DNA of 64,000 bases from Actinobacillus equuli. Lineage in GTDB: Bacteria > Pseudomonadota > Gammaproteobacteria > Enterobacterales > Pasteurellaceae. Below the pieces are notes generated by a model. The model was not told where the DNA came from. It made no database searches and worked only from the letters and a program-made list of their open reading frames with translations. The first letter of the stretch is position 1; each line of letters opens with the position of its first letter. Shown one piece after another: positions 23,914 to 33,430 of this stretch. Position numbers and translations under genes: made by a program. Location of the stretch: assembly GCF_900636745.1 (NCBI RefSeq), contig NZ_LR134310.1, positions 930,001-994,000 of the forward strand, written 5' to 3'.

Positions 23914-23945
23914 ATTTCTCCAAACAACTTGCCTAATTCTCCAAA
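23914..23945 (-). promoter_or_regulatory. AraC-type operator motif D
   Basis: ATTTCTCCAAA, 10 bp ending GCCT, then AATTCTCCAAA; lies 85-116 bp upstream of the ferritin-like gene and ends one base before ATG 23947 of the divergent AraC gene. Binding could activate the operon and repress the regulator. Confidence 0.7.
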
Positions 23946-23946
23946 A

Positions 23947-24801
23947 ATGCAAATTATTGATAAATTATTACCGCTTGTACCGAAAAACCAACTTTGGCAA
24001 ACACCCATTAAAGGGCTTGTCATTCAGCACGCTGATCGCCCAACGCCTGTGGCGAACACAATTCTTGAACCTCGCATTTGTATTGTGTTGCAAGGCGAGC
24101 GAAAAATTTGTATTGGCGATCAATGTACACTATTCAGTAATCAACATTTTATGTTCTGTCCGGTAAACGTGCCATTGTCGGTAGAAGTGGCGGAAGCAAG
24201 CCCTGAAAAGCCCTACTTGATGATGACGATGAAAATCGACCTAAACATGGTGGCAAGTATCGTGCCACATATTCCAAAAACTATTGCAAAACATCAGCCA
24301 AAATCGACCGCTTTCTTACAATGGCAAATGGAAGAAAATTTGCTGGCTCAGTTTGAGCGTCTAATTGATTTGCTCAAAACGCCGGAAGATATTGATTTTC
24401 TTGCACCGCTCATTCAACAACAAATTTATTATGTTCTGCTAAAAAGCGATCAAGGGCAGAAATTACGGGAATTGGTACAAATAGGCAGCCACACAAATCG
24501 AATCGCTCAAACCGCACTTTGGATCGAGCAACATTTGTCTGAACCGTTACGGGTAGATGATTTAGCGAAACAGGCGGGAATGTCGGTTTCAGGTTTTCAT
24601 TTACATTTTAAAAAAATGACCAATATGTCGCCGTTACAATATCAAAAATCGCATCGCCTACTGACCGCACAAAAGCTTATTCAAACCAAGCAAAGCAATA
24701 TCGCTAATATTGCTTTCCAAGTCGGTTACGAAAGCCCAAGTCAGTTTAGCCGAGAATATAAAAGACATTTTGGGGTAAGCCCGAAAGGGGATGCGAGATA
24801 G
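23947..24801 (+). CDS. AraC-family transcriptional regulator (AraC_N type)
   Basis: From ATG 23947 a 284-aa regulator: N-terminal AraC_N cupin-like domain (ILEPRICIVLQGERKICIGDQ, the family signature) and C-terminal double HTH (VDDLAKQAGMSVSGFHLHFKKMTNMSPLQYQKSHRL ... IANIAFQVGYESPSQFSREYKRHFGVSP). Family members such as YqhC respond to aldehydes or electrophiles. The upstream TTG 23896 would overlap motif D, so the ATG is preferred although no clear ribosome-binding site precedes it. Likely regulator of the four motif sites. Confidence 0.85.
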   Translation: MQIIDKLLPLVPKNQLWQTPIKGLVIQHADRPTPVANTILEPRICIVLQGERKICIGDQCTLFSNQHFMFCPVNVPLSVEVAEASPEKPYLMMTMKIDLNMVASIVPHIPKTIAKHQPKSTAFLQWQMEENLLAQFERLIDLLKTPEDIDFLAPLIQQQIYYVLLKSDQGQKLRELVQIGSHTNRIAQTALWIEQHLSEPLRVDDLAKQAGMSVSGFHLHFKKMTNMSPLQYQKSHRLLTAQKLIQTKQSNIANIAFQVGYESPSQFSREYKRHFGVSPKGDAR

Positions 24802-24828
24802 TGTAGTTTTGCTATTCAGTAACAAACA

Positions 24829-24868
24829 ACAAGCGGTGGTAAAATTTTAGGAATTTACCACCGCTTGT
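24829..24868. terminator. USS inverted-repeat terminator
   Basis: ACAAGCGGTGGTAAA / TTTACCACCGCTTGT, a perfect 15-bp stem of two head-to-head uptake signals between convergent genes. Confidence 0.8.
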
Positions 24869-24887
24869 ATAACCTGATTAGCGAGAC

Positions 24888-25556
24888 TTATTTTACCCAC
24901 TCAACGACATCAGTCATTGGCTGGCGAGCTTTCGGGAATGGTTCCATACCACGATAACCAAAAGCAGCCATTACACTCACTTTGAATAGGTTTGGATCAA
25001 ACAAACCGGCATCTGCCAGCATTTTATTCATCTCTTCTACATGGAAACCTTCGATCGGCGTACTGTCGATACCAATCATTGCAGCAGAAGTCATCATATT
25101 TGCTAATGCAATATAGCTTTGGCGACAAGCCCAATCGTAAAAGCAAGTAGGATTATTCGCAATCGCAATATGTTCCTCTGTGAAATCTTTGTAGAAAGTA
25201 TTACGTAAATCCACCACTTCTTTTGGTAAATGATATACATCATTCATAATATATTGTGTGTAATCGCTACCTTGTTTCAGCGTATTTTCTTGGCGAACAA
25301 GGAACACGACAAAATGGCTACAATCCGTTGCTTTATCTGCTGCGCCCCAAGCATTATCACGAATCAGTTCACGAATTTTACGGTTTTCAATGACCAAAAA
25401 TTTCCAAGGTTCAAAACCAAATGAGCTTGGCGATAAACGGCCTGTTTCTAAAATGAATTCAAAATCTTCCGTACTAATTTTTTTAGTCGGATCATATTGT
25501 TTACATGCGTGACGGAAATGAAATGCGTCTAAAATTTCTTGTTTAGAAATTGCCAT
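24888..25556 (-). CDS. NAD(P)H-dependent nitroreductase
   Basis: A 222-aa nitroreductase of the NfsB/YfkO type: FHFRHACKQYDPTKKISTEDFEFILETGRLSPSSFGFEPWKFLVI, RQSYIALANMMTSAAMIGIDSTPIEGF and SVMAAFGYR. FMN enzyme for nitro or quinone reduction. AAGGAG before the ATG. Downstream of the ABM gene by 11 bp, so the two are co-transcribed from near 25860. Confidence 0.9.
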   Translation of the reverse strand: MAISKQEILDAFHFRHACKQYDPTKKISTEDFEFILETGRLSPSSFGFEPWKFLVIENRKIRELIRDNAWGAADKATDCSHFVVFLVRQENTLKQGSDYTQYIMNDVYHLPKEVVDLRNTFYKDFTEEHIAIANNPTCFYDWACRQSYIALANMMTSAAMIGIDSTPIEGFHVEEMNKMLADAGLFDPNLFKVSVMAAFGYRGMEPFPKARQPMTDVVEWVK

Positions 25557-25567
25557 TAAACTTCTCC

Positions 25568-25855
25568 TTAAAATAATTCGACTACGTTAATATCAAGTGA
25601 TTGACTAAGTAAATCCGCAAATTTTTCAACCGCTTGCGTAAAGTGAGCTTGTTGTGTGTGAGTTTCTAAATCCGCCATTGACTGCCACTGTTCAACAAAA
25701 GCAAAAGTATTCTCTTTGCCGGCAACAGTACCAAGTTGGTAACTCACACAACCTTTATCTTGGCGAGAAGCCTCAACCAATGAATTAACCAATGTTTTAA
25801 ATGTATCAATATGTTCCGGTTTAACTACCGCAACCGCATAAACTGCAATCATCAT
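25568..25855 (-). CDS. Putative quinol monooxygenase (ABM domain)
   Basis: A 95-aa antibiotic-biosynthesis-monooxygenase protein of the YgiN type: AVVKPEHIDTFKTLVNSLVEASRQDKGCVSYQLG and FVEQWQSMADLETHTQQAHF. These dimeric ferredoxin-like-fold proteins act on quinols. GGAG upstream. Operon with the nitroreductase; divergent from a LysR gene that probably controls them. Confidence 0.88.
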   Translation of the reverse strand: MMIAVYAVAVVKPEHIDTFKTLVNSLVEASRQDKGCVSYQLGTVAGKENTFAFVEQWQSMADLETHTQQAHFTQAVEKFADLLSQSLDINVVELF

Positions 25856-25964
25856 ATTCTCCGAGCAATGTAAATGAATTAAGGCTGGCTAGTTTAATGT
25901 TTTTATATATTGAATAGAATAATCTATAATAGGAATTTATCTTCCAAAAATGGAAGGAACATTA

Positions 25965-26849
25965 ATGGGGGATGATATGGATTTAAATGCAATTAGAATG
26001 TTTATTTGTGCGGTACAAATGGGCAGTTTGTCAAAAGCAGCTGAAAAATTACAACTGCCTCTTTCTACCCTAAGTCGTAACATCAGTGAATTAGAAAAGA
26101 ACTTACGAATTCAGCTTCTTGAGCGAGCTAAAACCGGCGTTACGCCCACTGTTGCCGGTCAAAAATTTTACGAGCAAACCTATCTCAATATGGAAGCCAT
26201 TTTAGAGGCGGAACGTAATCTACACCATGATGAACAACAACTCAGCGGTCTACTAAGAATTACCACGCCACCTTCTTATTTTCCTGCGTGGAAAATCATT
26301 CGAGACTTCCAACAACGTTATCCAAATGTTCAGATACAATGTACCGCCAGCGAACGTATTACCGACTTTTTTGCTGACGGTGTTGATGTCGCTTTTCGGT
26401 TTTATCGAGAATCGGACGATCGAGTAATCGCCAAAAAATTAACGGAAGTTGGGCAAATATTGGTAGCCACCCCTGCATTTTTAGCCAAGTTCGGGGCACC
26501 TAATTCCTTGGAAGAATTACAACATTTCCCTCTCGCAGGCTATGGAGAAAATGGAAGATTACGACTCGAAAAAATGTTTTTACAACAAAATATTGAGCTT
26601 CCCGCCTATTTTGTTAGTAATGATTTTCAAGCGATTTTGGAATATGCACTGCATGATTGTGCTATCGGCTTTTTGCCCCCTTATTGTGTAGAACAATATC
26701 TTACATCAGGGCAATTAGTTGAAATTCTGCCTAACGAGCCTAAATACCAGCATCAAATGTACTTGGTTTACCCCTCTCATAAACATCCTTCCGCAGTATT
26801 AAAGGCATTTGTGAAGTTTTGTTTAGCCGATAACAAATGTGGGAAATAG
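25965..26849 (+). CDS. LysR-family transcriptional regulator
   Basis: A LysR protein of about 294 aa: HTH at the N-terminus (MDLNAIRMFICAVQMGSLSKAAEKLQLPLSTLSRNISELE) and substrate-binding domain (LSGLLRITTPPSYFP ... VAFRFYRESDDRVIAKKL). Start at ATG 25965 chosen for GGAAGGA 5 nt upstream; ATG 25977 is also possible. Divergent from the ABM-nitroreductase operon, its likely target. Confidence 0.88.
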   Translation: MGDDMDLNAIRMFICAVQMGSLSKAAEKLQLPLSTLSRNISELEKNLRIQLLERAKTGVTPTVAGQKFYEQTYLNMEAILEAERNLHHDEQQLSGLLRITTPPSYFPAWKIIRDFQQRYPNVQIQCTASERITDFFADGVDVAFRFYRESDDRVIAKKLTEVGQILVATPAFLAKFGAPNSLEELQHFPLAGYGENGRLRLEKMFLQQNIELPAYFVSNDFQAILEYALHDCAIGFLPPYCVEQYLTSGQLVEILPNEPKYQHQMYLVYPSHKHPSAVLKAFVKFCLADNKCGK

Positions 26850-27098
26850 AAACAAAAATTTTGGATAGGTATGAAATGCTATACAAGAAAATAGTTCTTT
26901 CTTAATACGGTTACAAAACAATAGAGGTAGGCAATTCTCATTAGAGAAACCTACCATCTATAACTATATTTAATTGCTTTTCTGTTTACTGAAACGAGAG
27001 AATATACAAGCGGTTAAATTTTACCAAAATTTTGCAAAAAATTAGGGAAATTCATCCACTTAATACGCTGTATGTATTTTTAATCATTTGTAGAATTA
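26850..27098. other. Intergenic region with one uptake signal
   Basis: Contains an ACAAGCGGT uptake signal near 27006 with a weak inverted partner and no recognisable gene. It separates the redox cluster from the ketone-body operon. Confidence 0.6.
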
Positions 27099-28424
27099 CT
27101 AATAAATACCAAACAAACTAAATATTGTAATAACAATAACCGTAGCAACAATCGGCAATAAGAACGAGGTTACCGCAATCTCTAAATACGATTCTTTATG
27201 CGTCATGCCGGTATTACTTAATAATGTAAGCACCGCTCCATTATGGGGCATAGTATCCAAACCACCTGATGATAAAGATGAAATACGGTGGAACGTTTCT
27301 GGTGAAATATTAGCTTGTTTAGCAATAGCAAGATATTTCTCACCTAACGCTTCCAACGCAATCCCCATCCCACCGGATGCTGAACCGGTCGCGCCAGCCA
27401 AAACGTTAACCGCCACGGAAATCGAAATAAGCGGACTACCCGGAATGTTAAGAATCATTGTTGTTAAATGTTCAAACCCAGGAGCCATTCTGACCACACT
27501 ACCGAAACCAACTGCAGCAGCCGTATTGATAATTGCTCCAACCGCACCGTTAGCCCCTTTACCAATAGCCGGAATAAATTTATCTCGTTTATTCCAATTT
27601 AAGACAACAGCTAATGTTATCCCTGCAATTAATGCTAAAACAATATTCTTAGGATCATTACTTTTTAGTCCAATCATTGCAGGAACAAAGTTCAAAACAC
27701 CAATTACACTGATAAGCGGTAAAATAGCAAGGAGAGGGTTTGGTAGCTTTTCATTTTCAACTTCTCCTGCGTGGGAATGTGGTTCAGTGAAAAAAATTCC
27801 ATTCGCTGCATATTTTCTACGGCGCATTTCGAGATATGCGACGCCGCCAAAGAATAAAACCGCTGAAGCAATAATCCCCATAATCGGAGCTGCCATCGCA
27901 TCTGTCCCAAAATATCTGGTCGGAATTAAGTTTTGAATTTGAGGCGAACCCGGCAAAGCTGTCATTGTAAAGGTAAATGCCCCACATGCTATCGTCCCCG
28001 GAATTAAACGACGCGTAATATTCGCTTCTTTAAATACAGCTAAAGCTAAAGGATAGACGGCAAACACAACCACAAACAGACTGACACCACCATAAGTCAA
28101 CAAAGCACATCCTAACACGATCGAAGCAATCGCGCTTTTTGATCCCAGTGCTTTAGTCAACCATACTGCGATTGATTTTGCTCCCCCGCTTACATCCATT
28201 AAATTGCCGAAAATAGCACTGAGTAAGAAGGCAGGGAACCATGCTTTAACAAAATCAACTAAGCCGTTCATATAACTGCCTAAATATGCATCCAGAACGT
28301 TTAGATCTCCGGTAAAAGCAACTATCGTTGCACAAAGTGGAGCAATCCAAACAATAGAATACCCTCTAAATGCAAGATACATGAGCAATACTAGCCCGAT
28401 AAAAATCCCTAATAAACTAAACAT
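27099..28424 (-). CDS. GntP-family permease, probably 3-hydroxybutyrate/ketone-body transporter
   Basis: A 441-aa inner-membrane protein of the GntP/ArsB-like fold with about 12 hydrophobic segments: VDFVKAWFPAFLLSAIFGNLMDVSGGAKSIA, GGVSLFVVVFAVYPLAL, FTMTALPGSPQIQNLIPT, SGGLDTMPHNGAVLTLL. Family members carry gluconate and related hydroxy acids; position as last gene of the ato operon after 3-hydroxybutyrate dehydrogenase suggests hydroxybutyrate uptake. AAGGAG before ATG. Confidence 0.85.
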   Translation of the reverse strand: MFSLLGIFIGLVLLMYLAFRGYSIVWIAPLCATIVAFTGDLNVLDAYLGSYMNGLVDFVKAWFPAFLLSAIFGNLMDVSGGAKSIAVWLTKALGSKSAIASIVLGCALLTYGGVSLFVVVFAVYPLALAVFKEANITRRLIPGTIACGAFTFTMTALPGSPQIQNLIPTRYFGTDAMAAPIMGIIASAVLFFGGVAYLEMRRRKYAANGIFFTEPHSHAGEVENEKLPNPLLAILPLISVIGVLNFVPAMIGLKSNDPKNIVLALIAGITLAVVLNWNKRDKFIPAIGKGANGAVGAIINTAAAVGFGSVVRMAPGFEHLTTMILNIPGSPLISISVAVNVLAGATGSASGGMGIALEALGEKYLAIAKQANISPETFHRISSLSSGGLDTMPHNGAVLTLLSNTGMTHKESYLEIAVTSFLLPIVATVIVITIFSLFGIY

Positions 28425-28494
28425 AGATACTCCTTGTTTACTGATTACGATGGCTTTTATTTCAAAATTTAGTACATCCTTGTACTACATATAT

Positions 28495-29253
28495 TTAGCC
28501 AGCAGTCCATCCACCATCGACCGATAAACAAGTCCCTGAAATTGACGCAGCAGCATCAGAACAAAGGAATTTTACAAACTCACCAATTTCTGTCGGCTCA
28601 ATTAAACGCTTAACCGCCGCTTTTTGTAACATAATTTTACTGATAACATCTTCTTCCGAAATACCATGGTGAACAGCCTGATCCGCAATTTGTTTATCAA
28701 CAAGAGGTGTTCTTACATAAGCAGGGCAAATTGAATTCACCGTAATACCATAAGCACCGCCTTCTAATGCAGCAACTTTGGTTAAGCCTGATAAACCATG
28801 TTTAGCGGATACGTAAGCAGATTTAAAATCAGAAGCAACTAACCCATGAATTGAATTTAAGTTGATAATTCGTCCCCAACCTTTCTTCTTCATATTTGGC
28901 CACGAATAACGCGTTAATAGGAATGGGGCGGTAAGCATTAAATTGATCATGAAATCCCACTTATCTTCCGGAAATTCTTCAATCGGTGAAACAGTCTGAA
29001 TTCCGGCAACATTTACGAGAATATCTACTCCACCCAAAGTATCGGCAAAATCAACTGCTTCTTTACAGCCTTCTCGTTTAGATAGGTCTGCCACAACAAA
29101 GCTTGCATTAATTTTTTCCGCTTGTTCTTTTAAAAGCGCTTCATTGACATCAACCATCAATACCTTAGCTCCTTCATTTGCTAAAGTTTGACTAATTGCT
29201 AATCCAATACCACTTGCTGCACCTGTTACTAAAGCAACTTTATTATTTAACAT
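28495..29253 (-). CDS. 3-hydroxybutyrate dehydrogenase
   Basis: A 252-aa short-chain dehydrogenase: NAD-binding TGAASGIG at about 10-17, NVAGIQ, catalytic Ser-Tyr-Lys in NSIHG...YVSAKHG, and the C-terminal SGTCLSVDGGWTAG. Length and motifs such as NSICPAYVRTPLVDKQI match BdhA-type enzymes, which oxidise 3-hydroxybutyrate to acetoacetate with NAD. Context (ato genes) supports this. AAGGAG before ATG. Confidence 0.88.
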   Translation of the reverse strand: MLNNKVALVTGAASGIGLAISQTLANEGAKVLMVDVNEALLKEQAEKINASFVVADLSKREGCKEAVDFADTLGGVDILVNVAGIQTVSPIEEFPEDKWDFMINLMLTAPFLLTRYSWPNMKKKGWGRIINLNSIHGLVASDFKSAYVSAKHGLSGLTKVAALEGGAYGITVNSICPAYVRTPLVDKQIADQAVHHGISEEDVISKIMLQKAAVKRLIEPTEIGEFVKFLCSDAAASISGTCLSVDGGWTAG

Positions 29254-29318
29254 AGATGTCTCCTTTTAAATTAAGATGAGAGAAAATAAGGTGTGCTACA
29301 TTCAGCACACGCTTTGAA

Positions 29319-30500
29319 TTAAACACGTTCAACAATCATGGCAATCCCTTGACCGCCACCAATACATAATGTTGCAAGTCCTAGTTTTTTATCTCTAGCA
29401 TGAAGTGCATGAACCAAACTTACTAAAATTCTTGCACCACTCGCGCCAATCGGGTGACCAAGCGCAATTGCACCACCGTTAACATTCACCTTTTCCGGAT
29501 CAAAATTCAGTTCTTTTCCTACTGCAAGGAATTGAGCCGCAAATGCTTCATTTGCTTCAATTAAATCAATATCATCTAAGCTCAGCCCTGTTTTTTCCAA
29601 TACTTTTCGCGTTGCCGGAACAGGTCCCATTCCCATAATTTCAGGCGCAACACCACCGCTGGCATAGCCTTTTACACGAGCAAGGATTGGTAAGCCCAAT
29701 GCTTTTGCTGTTTCCTCTTCTACAATAACAAGTGCAGCAGCACCATCATTGATCCCTGATGCATTACCCGCAGTAACTGAACCTTCTTTATCAAATGCTG
29801 GACGTAAAGCCGCCAATCCTTCTAAAGAACAATCTTTTTTTGGAAATTCATCGGTATCAAAGACAAACTCTTTTTTCTTCACTTTTACTGTAACCGGCAC
29901 AATTTCATTTTTAAACGCACCCGCTTCAATTGCTGAAACCGCTTTTTGTTGAGAAGCCAATGCTAATTCATCTTGTTGTTCACGGGTAATGGCATATTTT
30001 TCCGCCACATTTTCAGCAGTAATGCCCATGTGGTAGTGATGTTCGGCACAAATCAATCCATCTTTTAAAATGACATCTTGCACTTTATTATCACCCAAGC
30101 GATAACCCCAACGTGCTTTACTATCTAATAAATACGGGGCTTGGCTCATATTTTCCATACCACCGGCAATAATAATCTTTGCATCCCCAGCCAAAATAGC
30201 TTGTACTGCTAATGCCACACTTTTTAAACCTGAGCCGCACACTTTATTTACTGTATATGCACTAACGTCCTCGCTAATGCCACTTTTTAATGCAGCTTGA
30301 CGAGCAGGGTTTTGTCCTAAACCCGCCTGTAATACATTCCCCATAATAACTTCATCAACAGTGGTAATATCAATCCCTGCCTTTTCAATCGCATTTTTTA
30401 TGACTATTGAACCTAATTCGACTGCACTTACATTTGCTAAAGAGCCACCAAAGTTACCAATAGCTGAACGTACAGCACTTGCAATAACAACATTTTTCAT
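29319..30500 (-). CDS. atoB: Acetyl-CoA C-acetyltransferase (thiolase)
   Basis: A 393-aa degradative thiolase: [11 protein letters not shown] (acyl-enzyme Cys near 89), [23 protein letters not shown]-like [29 protein letters not shown] (His) and [10 protein letters not shown] (second Cys). Splits acetoacetyl-CoA into two acetyl-CoA. ATG 30500 is preferred over 30506 because GTGAGG sits at proper distance. Fourth gene of the operon. Confidence 0.92.
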   Translation of the reverse strand: MKNVVIASAVRSAIGNFGGSLANVSAVELGSIVIKNAIEKAGIDITTVDEVIMGNVLQAGLGQNPARQAALKSGISEDVSAYTVNKVCGSGLKSVALAVQAILAGDAKIIIAGGMENMSQAPYLLDSKARWGYRLGDNKVQDVILKDGLICAEHHYHMGITAENVAEKYAITREQQDELALASQQKAVSAIEAGAFKNEIVPVTVKVKKKEFVFDTDEFPKKDCSLEGLAALRPAFDKEGSVTAGNASGINDGAAALVIVEEETAKALGLPILARVKGYASGGVAPEIMGMGPVPATRKVLEKTGLSLDDIDLIEANEAFAAQFLAVGKELNFDPEKVNVNGGAIALGHPIGASGARILVSLVHALHARDKKLGLATLCIGGGQGIAMIVERV

Positions 30501-30521
30501 ATTCATACCTCACTAAGAAAT

Positions 30522-31865
30522 TTATAAAAAATACAAACCAATTACGAAAATAGGTGTAGTAAATATTAGAGCTGTCATGCAATAACCCATAATATCGCGG
30601 ACACCTAATCCCGCTATACCTAATGCCGGCAACGCCCAAAACGGTTGCGCCATATTTGCCCACATATCACCATAAGCAATCGCCATTGTCGCTTTACCTA
30701 AATCTGCCCCTAGAACCTGCGCTGCGGGAATAACAAATGGGCCTTGAACAACCCAATGGCCACCGCCGGAGGGAACTGCAAAATTAACAAATGCAGAACT
30801 AAAGAATGTTAATACCGGGAATGTGTCTTTATTCGATACGCTCACAAAAAACTCAGTAATCATTCCACCAAGACCAGAGTGTTCCATCATTAATTGCATA
30901 CCCGCATAAAATGGAAATTGGATAAGAATGCCAGCTGTACTTTTCGCAGCATTAGTAATTGCTCTTACATATGCTGCAGGCGAGCCGTGTAAAAACATAC
31001 CAAGCATAAGAAAAATAAAGTTCACTGTATTAATAGTGAGATTAAACCCTCTCTCATAGAAATACATGGCAAGATAAGTAAACCCTGTACCAGCAATGAG
31101 ATAAGCAAGGATTCGGCTTTCTTCAATTTTTTCTGCGATTGTTGCGTTCGAACCTAATGTTTTGCTGAAATCAGGATCTGATGCAAGTAACGAAGGATCA
31201 ACCGTACGCACTTCATTTTCTTTCGGCATCATGAGCTTAGTAATGAAAGGCAATGAGATGAGTAACATGACGATAATGAAGATGTTATATCCCGTAAGTA
31301 GAGTTTGTGTTACTGGGATTACACCATTCAGATAAGATGAAGAGGTGATAAAATGGGAGATAGGGTTATTCGGTGTTGCCGCTTGTAATGGCATTGAGCC
31401 AGAGAAACCACCGCCCCATGTCATAAAACCGATATATGCACAAGCGATCAATAATGCATAATCAGTCCCTTTAATTCTACGAGCAACTTCTTTGGCAAAC
31501 ATTGCACCAACAACAAGACCAAATCCCCAGTTAATTGCACAAGCAAGACAGCTCATAAAAGTAACTAGCATAACCCCTTGTGCAGGGGTTTTTGCTATAG
31601 ATGCAGTCAAGTTTAAGAAACGGCGAATTTGAGGTGCAGATGCTAAAGCGTTACCTGTAACAACGACCATAGCCATTTGCATACTAAATGCTAGGAGATT
31701 CCAAAATCCGTTTCCCCACATATCGATTAATTCGAGCGGATTATGATCCGTTAATCCCCAAGAACAGAAGAAAATGACTATACTAAGTAATACAGCAAGA
31801 ACAAGAGGGTCTGGCATATATTTACTTACTATTGTAGTCATTATGCGAGATACTCGACTAATCAT
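30522..31865 (-). CDS. atoE: Short-chain fatty acid transporter AtoE
   Basis: A 447-aa polytopic membrane protein matching the AtoE family: YMPDPLVLAVLLSIVIFF, NWGFGLVVGAMFAKEVARR, SGSMPLQ, FPFYAGMQLMME, FVNFAVPSGGGHWVVQGPF. Imports acetoacetate or short-chain fatty acids. AGGAGG 5 nt before the ATG; 9 bp after atoA. Confidence 0.92.
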   Translation of the reverse strand: MISRVSRIMTTIVSKYMPDPLVLAVLLSIVIFFCSWGLTDHNPLELIDMWGNGFWNLLAFSMQMAMVVVTGNALASAPQIRRFLNLTASIAKTPAQGVMLVTFMSCLACAINWGFGLVVGAMFAKEVARRIKGTDYALLIACAYIGFMTWGGGFSGSMPLQAATPNNPISHFITSSSYLNGVIPVTQTLLTGYNIFIIVMLLISLPFITKLMMPKENEVRTVDPSLLASDPDFSKTLGSNATIAEKIEESRILAYLIAGTGFTYLAMYFYERGFNLTINTVNFIFLMLGMFLHGSPAAYVRAITNAAKSTAGILIQFPFYAGMQLMMEHSGLGGMITEFFVSVSNKDTFPVLTFFSSAFVNFAVPSGGGHWVVQGPFVIPAAQVLGADLGKATMAIAYGDMWANMAQPFWALPALGIAGLGVRDIMGYCMTALIFTTPIFVIGLYFL

Positions 31866-31874
31866 CTTTTCCTC

Positions 31875-32534
31875 CTAGCGGTCAGATAACACCATTTCTT
31901 TAAAGCTATCTGCAACAATAAATTCTGCTTCAGTCTTTTCTTTAATAGTGTTTAAATCCACATTTGGAGCGTGTTCCGTGAGCACTAATTTTCCATTGAT
32001 GAATTCAAATACGGCTAATTCAGTGACAATCATGCTCACTTTATTTTTTGCCGTAAGTGGCAACGAACATTTTTTCAGGATTTTAGACGAACCCGATTTC
32101 GCACAATGCTCCATACCGATAATGACTCGGCGAGAACCGGTAACTAAATCCATCGCTCCGCCCATACCGGGTACCATTTTTCCAGGAACCATCCAGTTTG
32201 CTAGATTTGCATCTTGGTCTACTTCTAAACCACCTAAAACACAAGCATCTACATGACCGCCTCGAATCAAGGCAAAAGAGAAAGAGCTATCGAAAAATGC
32301 TCCGCCCGCCTTGATAGAACAAGGTTGTCCTCCTGCATTTACGATATTCGGATTGGGATCATCTGGATTAGCAGCAACTAAACCTAAAAAACCGTTTTCC
32401 GATTGCAATGTAATATCTATATCCTCAGGTAAATAATTTGCGACCATTGTTGGTAAGCCGATACCTAGATTCACTACATCGCCATCTTTTAATTCCATTG
32501 CAATACGACGAGCAATAAGTTCTTTTGCGTTCAT
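31875..32534 (-). CDS. atoA: Acetate/acetoacetate CoA-transferase subunit beta
   Basis: A 219-aa CoA-transferase B subunit: LGIGLPTMVANYLP, catalytic Glu in LQSENGFLG, GGHVDACVLGGLEVDQ and PGMGGAMDLVTGSRRVIIGMEH. With AtoD it transfers CoA from acetyl- or succinyl-CoA to acetoacetate. 16 bp downstream of atoD. Confidence 0.93.
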   Translation of the reverse strand: MNAKELIARRIAMELKDGDVVNLGIGLPTMVANYLPEDIDITLQSENGFLGLVAANPDDPNPNIVNAGGQPCSIKAGGAFFDSSFSFALIRGGHVDACVLGGLEVDQDANLANWMVPGKMVPGMGGAMDLVTGSRRVIIGMEHCAKSGSSKILKKCSLPLTAKNKVSMIVTELAVFEFINGKLVLTEHAPNVDLNTIKEKTEAEFIVADSFKEMVLSDR

Positions 32535-32550
32535 AATCTATACTCCATAT

Positions 32551-33195
32551 CTAAGAAACTAAGAAATCGACAAGGGTTGCCGGAGTCATGACAAGGTTTG
32601 GATCTAACTCACCTGTTTTTACGATATGAGCCGCTTCTACCATCACAACCTTTCCTGCTAACGCCATTAATGGATTAAAATTACGAGCTGCACCTTGGTA
32701 AATTAAGTTACCAGCTTCATCTGCCGTATCTGCTTTAATAATGGCAAGATCCGCTTTTAGTGGTAATTCCAATAAAAAATCTTTGCCATCAATTTGAATT
32801 TTTTGTTTACCTTCTTCAACAACAGTCCCTACGCCAGTTGGAGTAAGAAAACCGCCAAGCCCCGCACCACCGGCACGAACACGCTCAGCAAATGTCCCTT
32901 GCGGAACTAATTCAACTTCAATCTCCCCTGAGATCATTTTCTTACCTGTTTCGGGATTTGTACCAATATGAGAAGCAATGACCTTCTTAACGCGGTTATG
33001 TGCAATCAATGGACCGACACCGGTCTCGATTGTTGCTGTATCACTGCAAATCAATGTAATATCTTTAATGCCTGAATCTAAAATTGCTTGAACAAGTTTT
33101 GCGGATGTTCCAACTCCCATAAACCCGCCAGACATAATGCTCATCCCATCAAAAAGATATTTTTTTACCTCTGCAATAGGTATAACTTTAGACAT
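32551..33195 (-). CDS. atoD: Acetate/acetoacetate CoA-transferase subunit alpha
   Basis: A 214-aa CoA-transferase A subunit: [60 protein letters not shown]. First gene of the operon atoD-atoA-atoE-thiolase-bdh-permease; a LysR gene diverges from it and the 235-bp gap holds the promoters. Confidence 0.93.
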   Translation of the reverse strand: MSKVIPIAEVKKYLFDGMSIMSGGFMGVGTSAKLVQAILDSGIKDITLICSDTATIETGVGPLIAHNRVKKVIASHIGTNPETGKKMISGEIEVELVPQGTFAERVRAGGAGLGGFLTPTGVGTVVEEGKQKIQIDGKDFLLELPLKADLAIIKADTADEAGNLIYQGAARNFNPLMALAGKVVMVEAAHIVKTGELDPNLVMTPATLVDFLVS

Positions 33196-33430
33196 ACTTA
33201 ACCTCCACTTGATAAGTTATGCTTATATACTGAAAAGAGAATTTATTCCTTATAGGTTTAACGCGTTTAATTTCTAAGGTATGAGAAAAGGTTAACAACA
33301 AAATCTGAGAGAAAGAAATACTAATTTTTTAACTACCTATAAATTTATTTTATAGCCTAAGTTGCAAATCAAGGTACAACACGATAACCTAGAACATCTA
33401 AGTAAAAGGGGAAAAAGAGGGGAAATAAAT

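Noticed and set aside
27205-27936. 243-codon ORF opposite the GntP permease
   Set aside because: Shadow of a long hydrophobic gene; no ribosome-binding site and composition typical of antisense.
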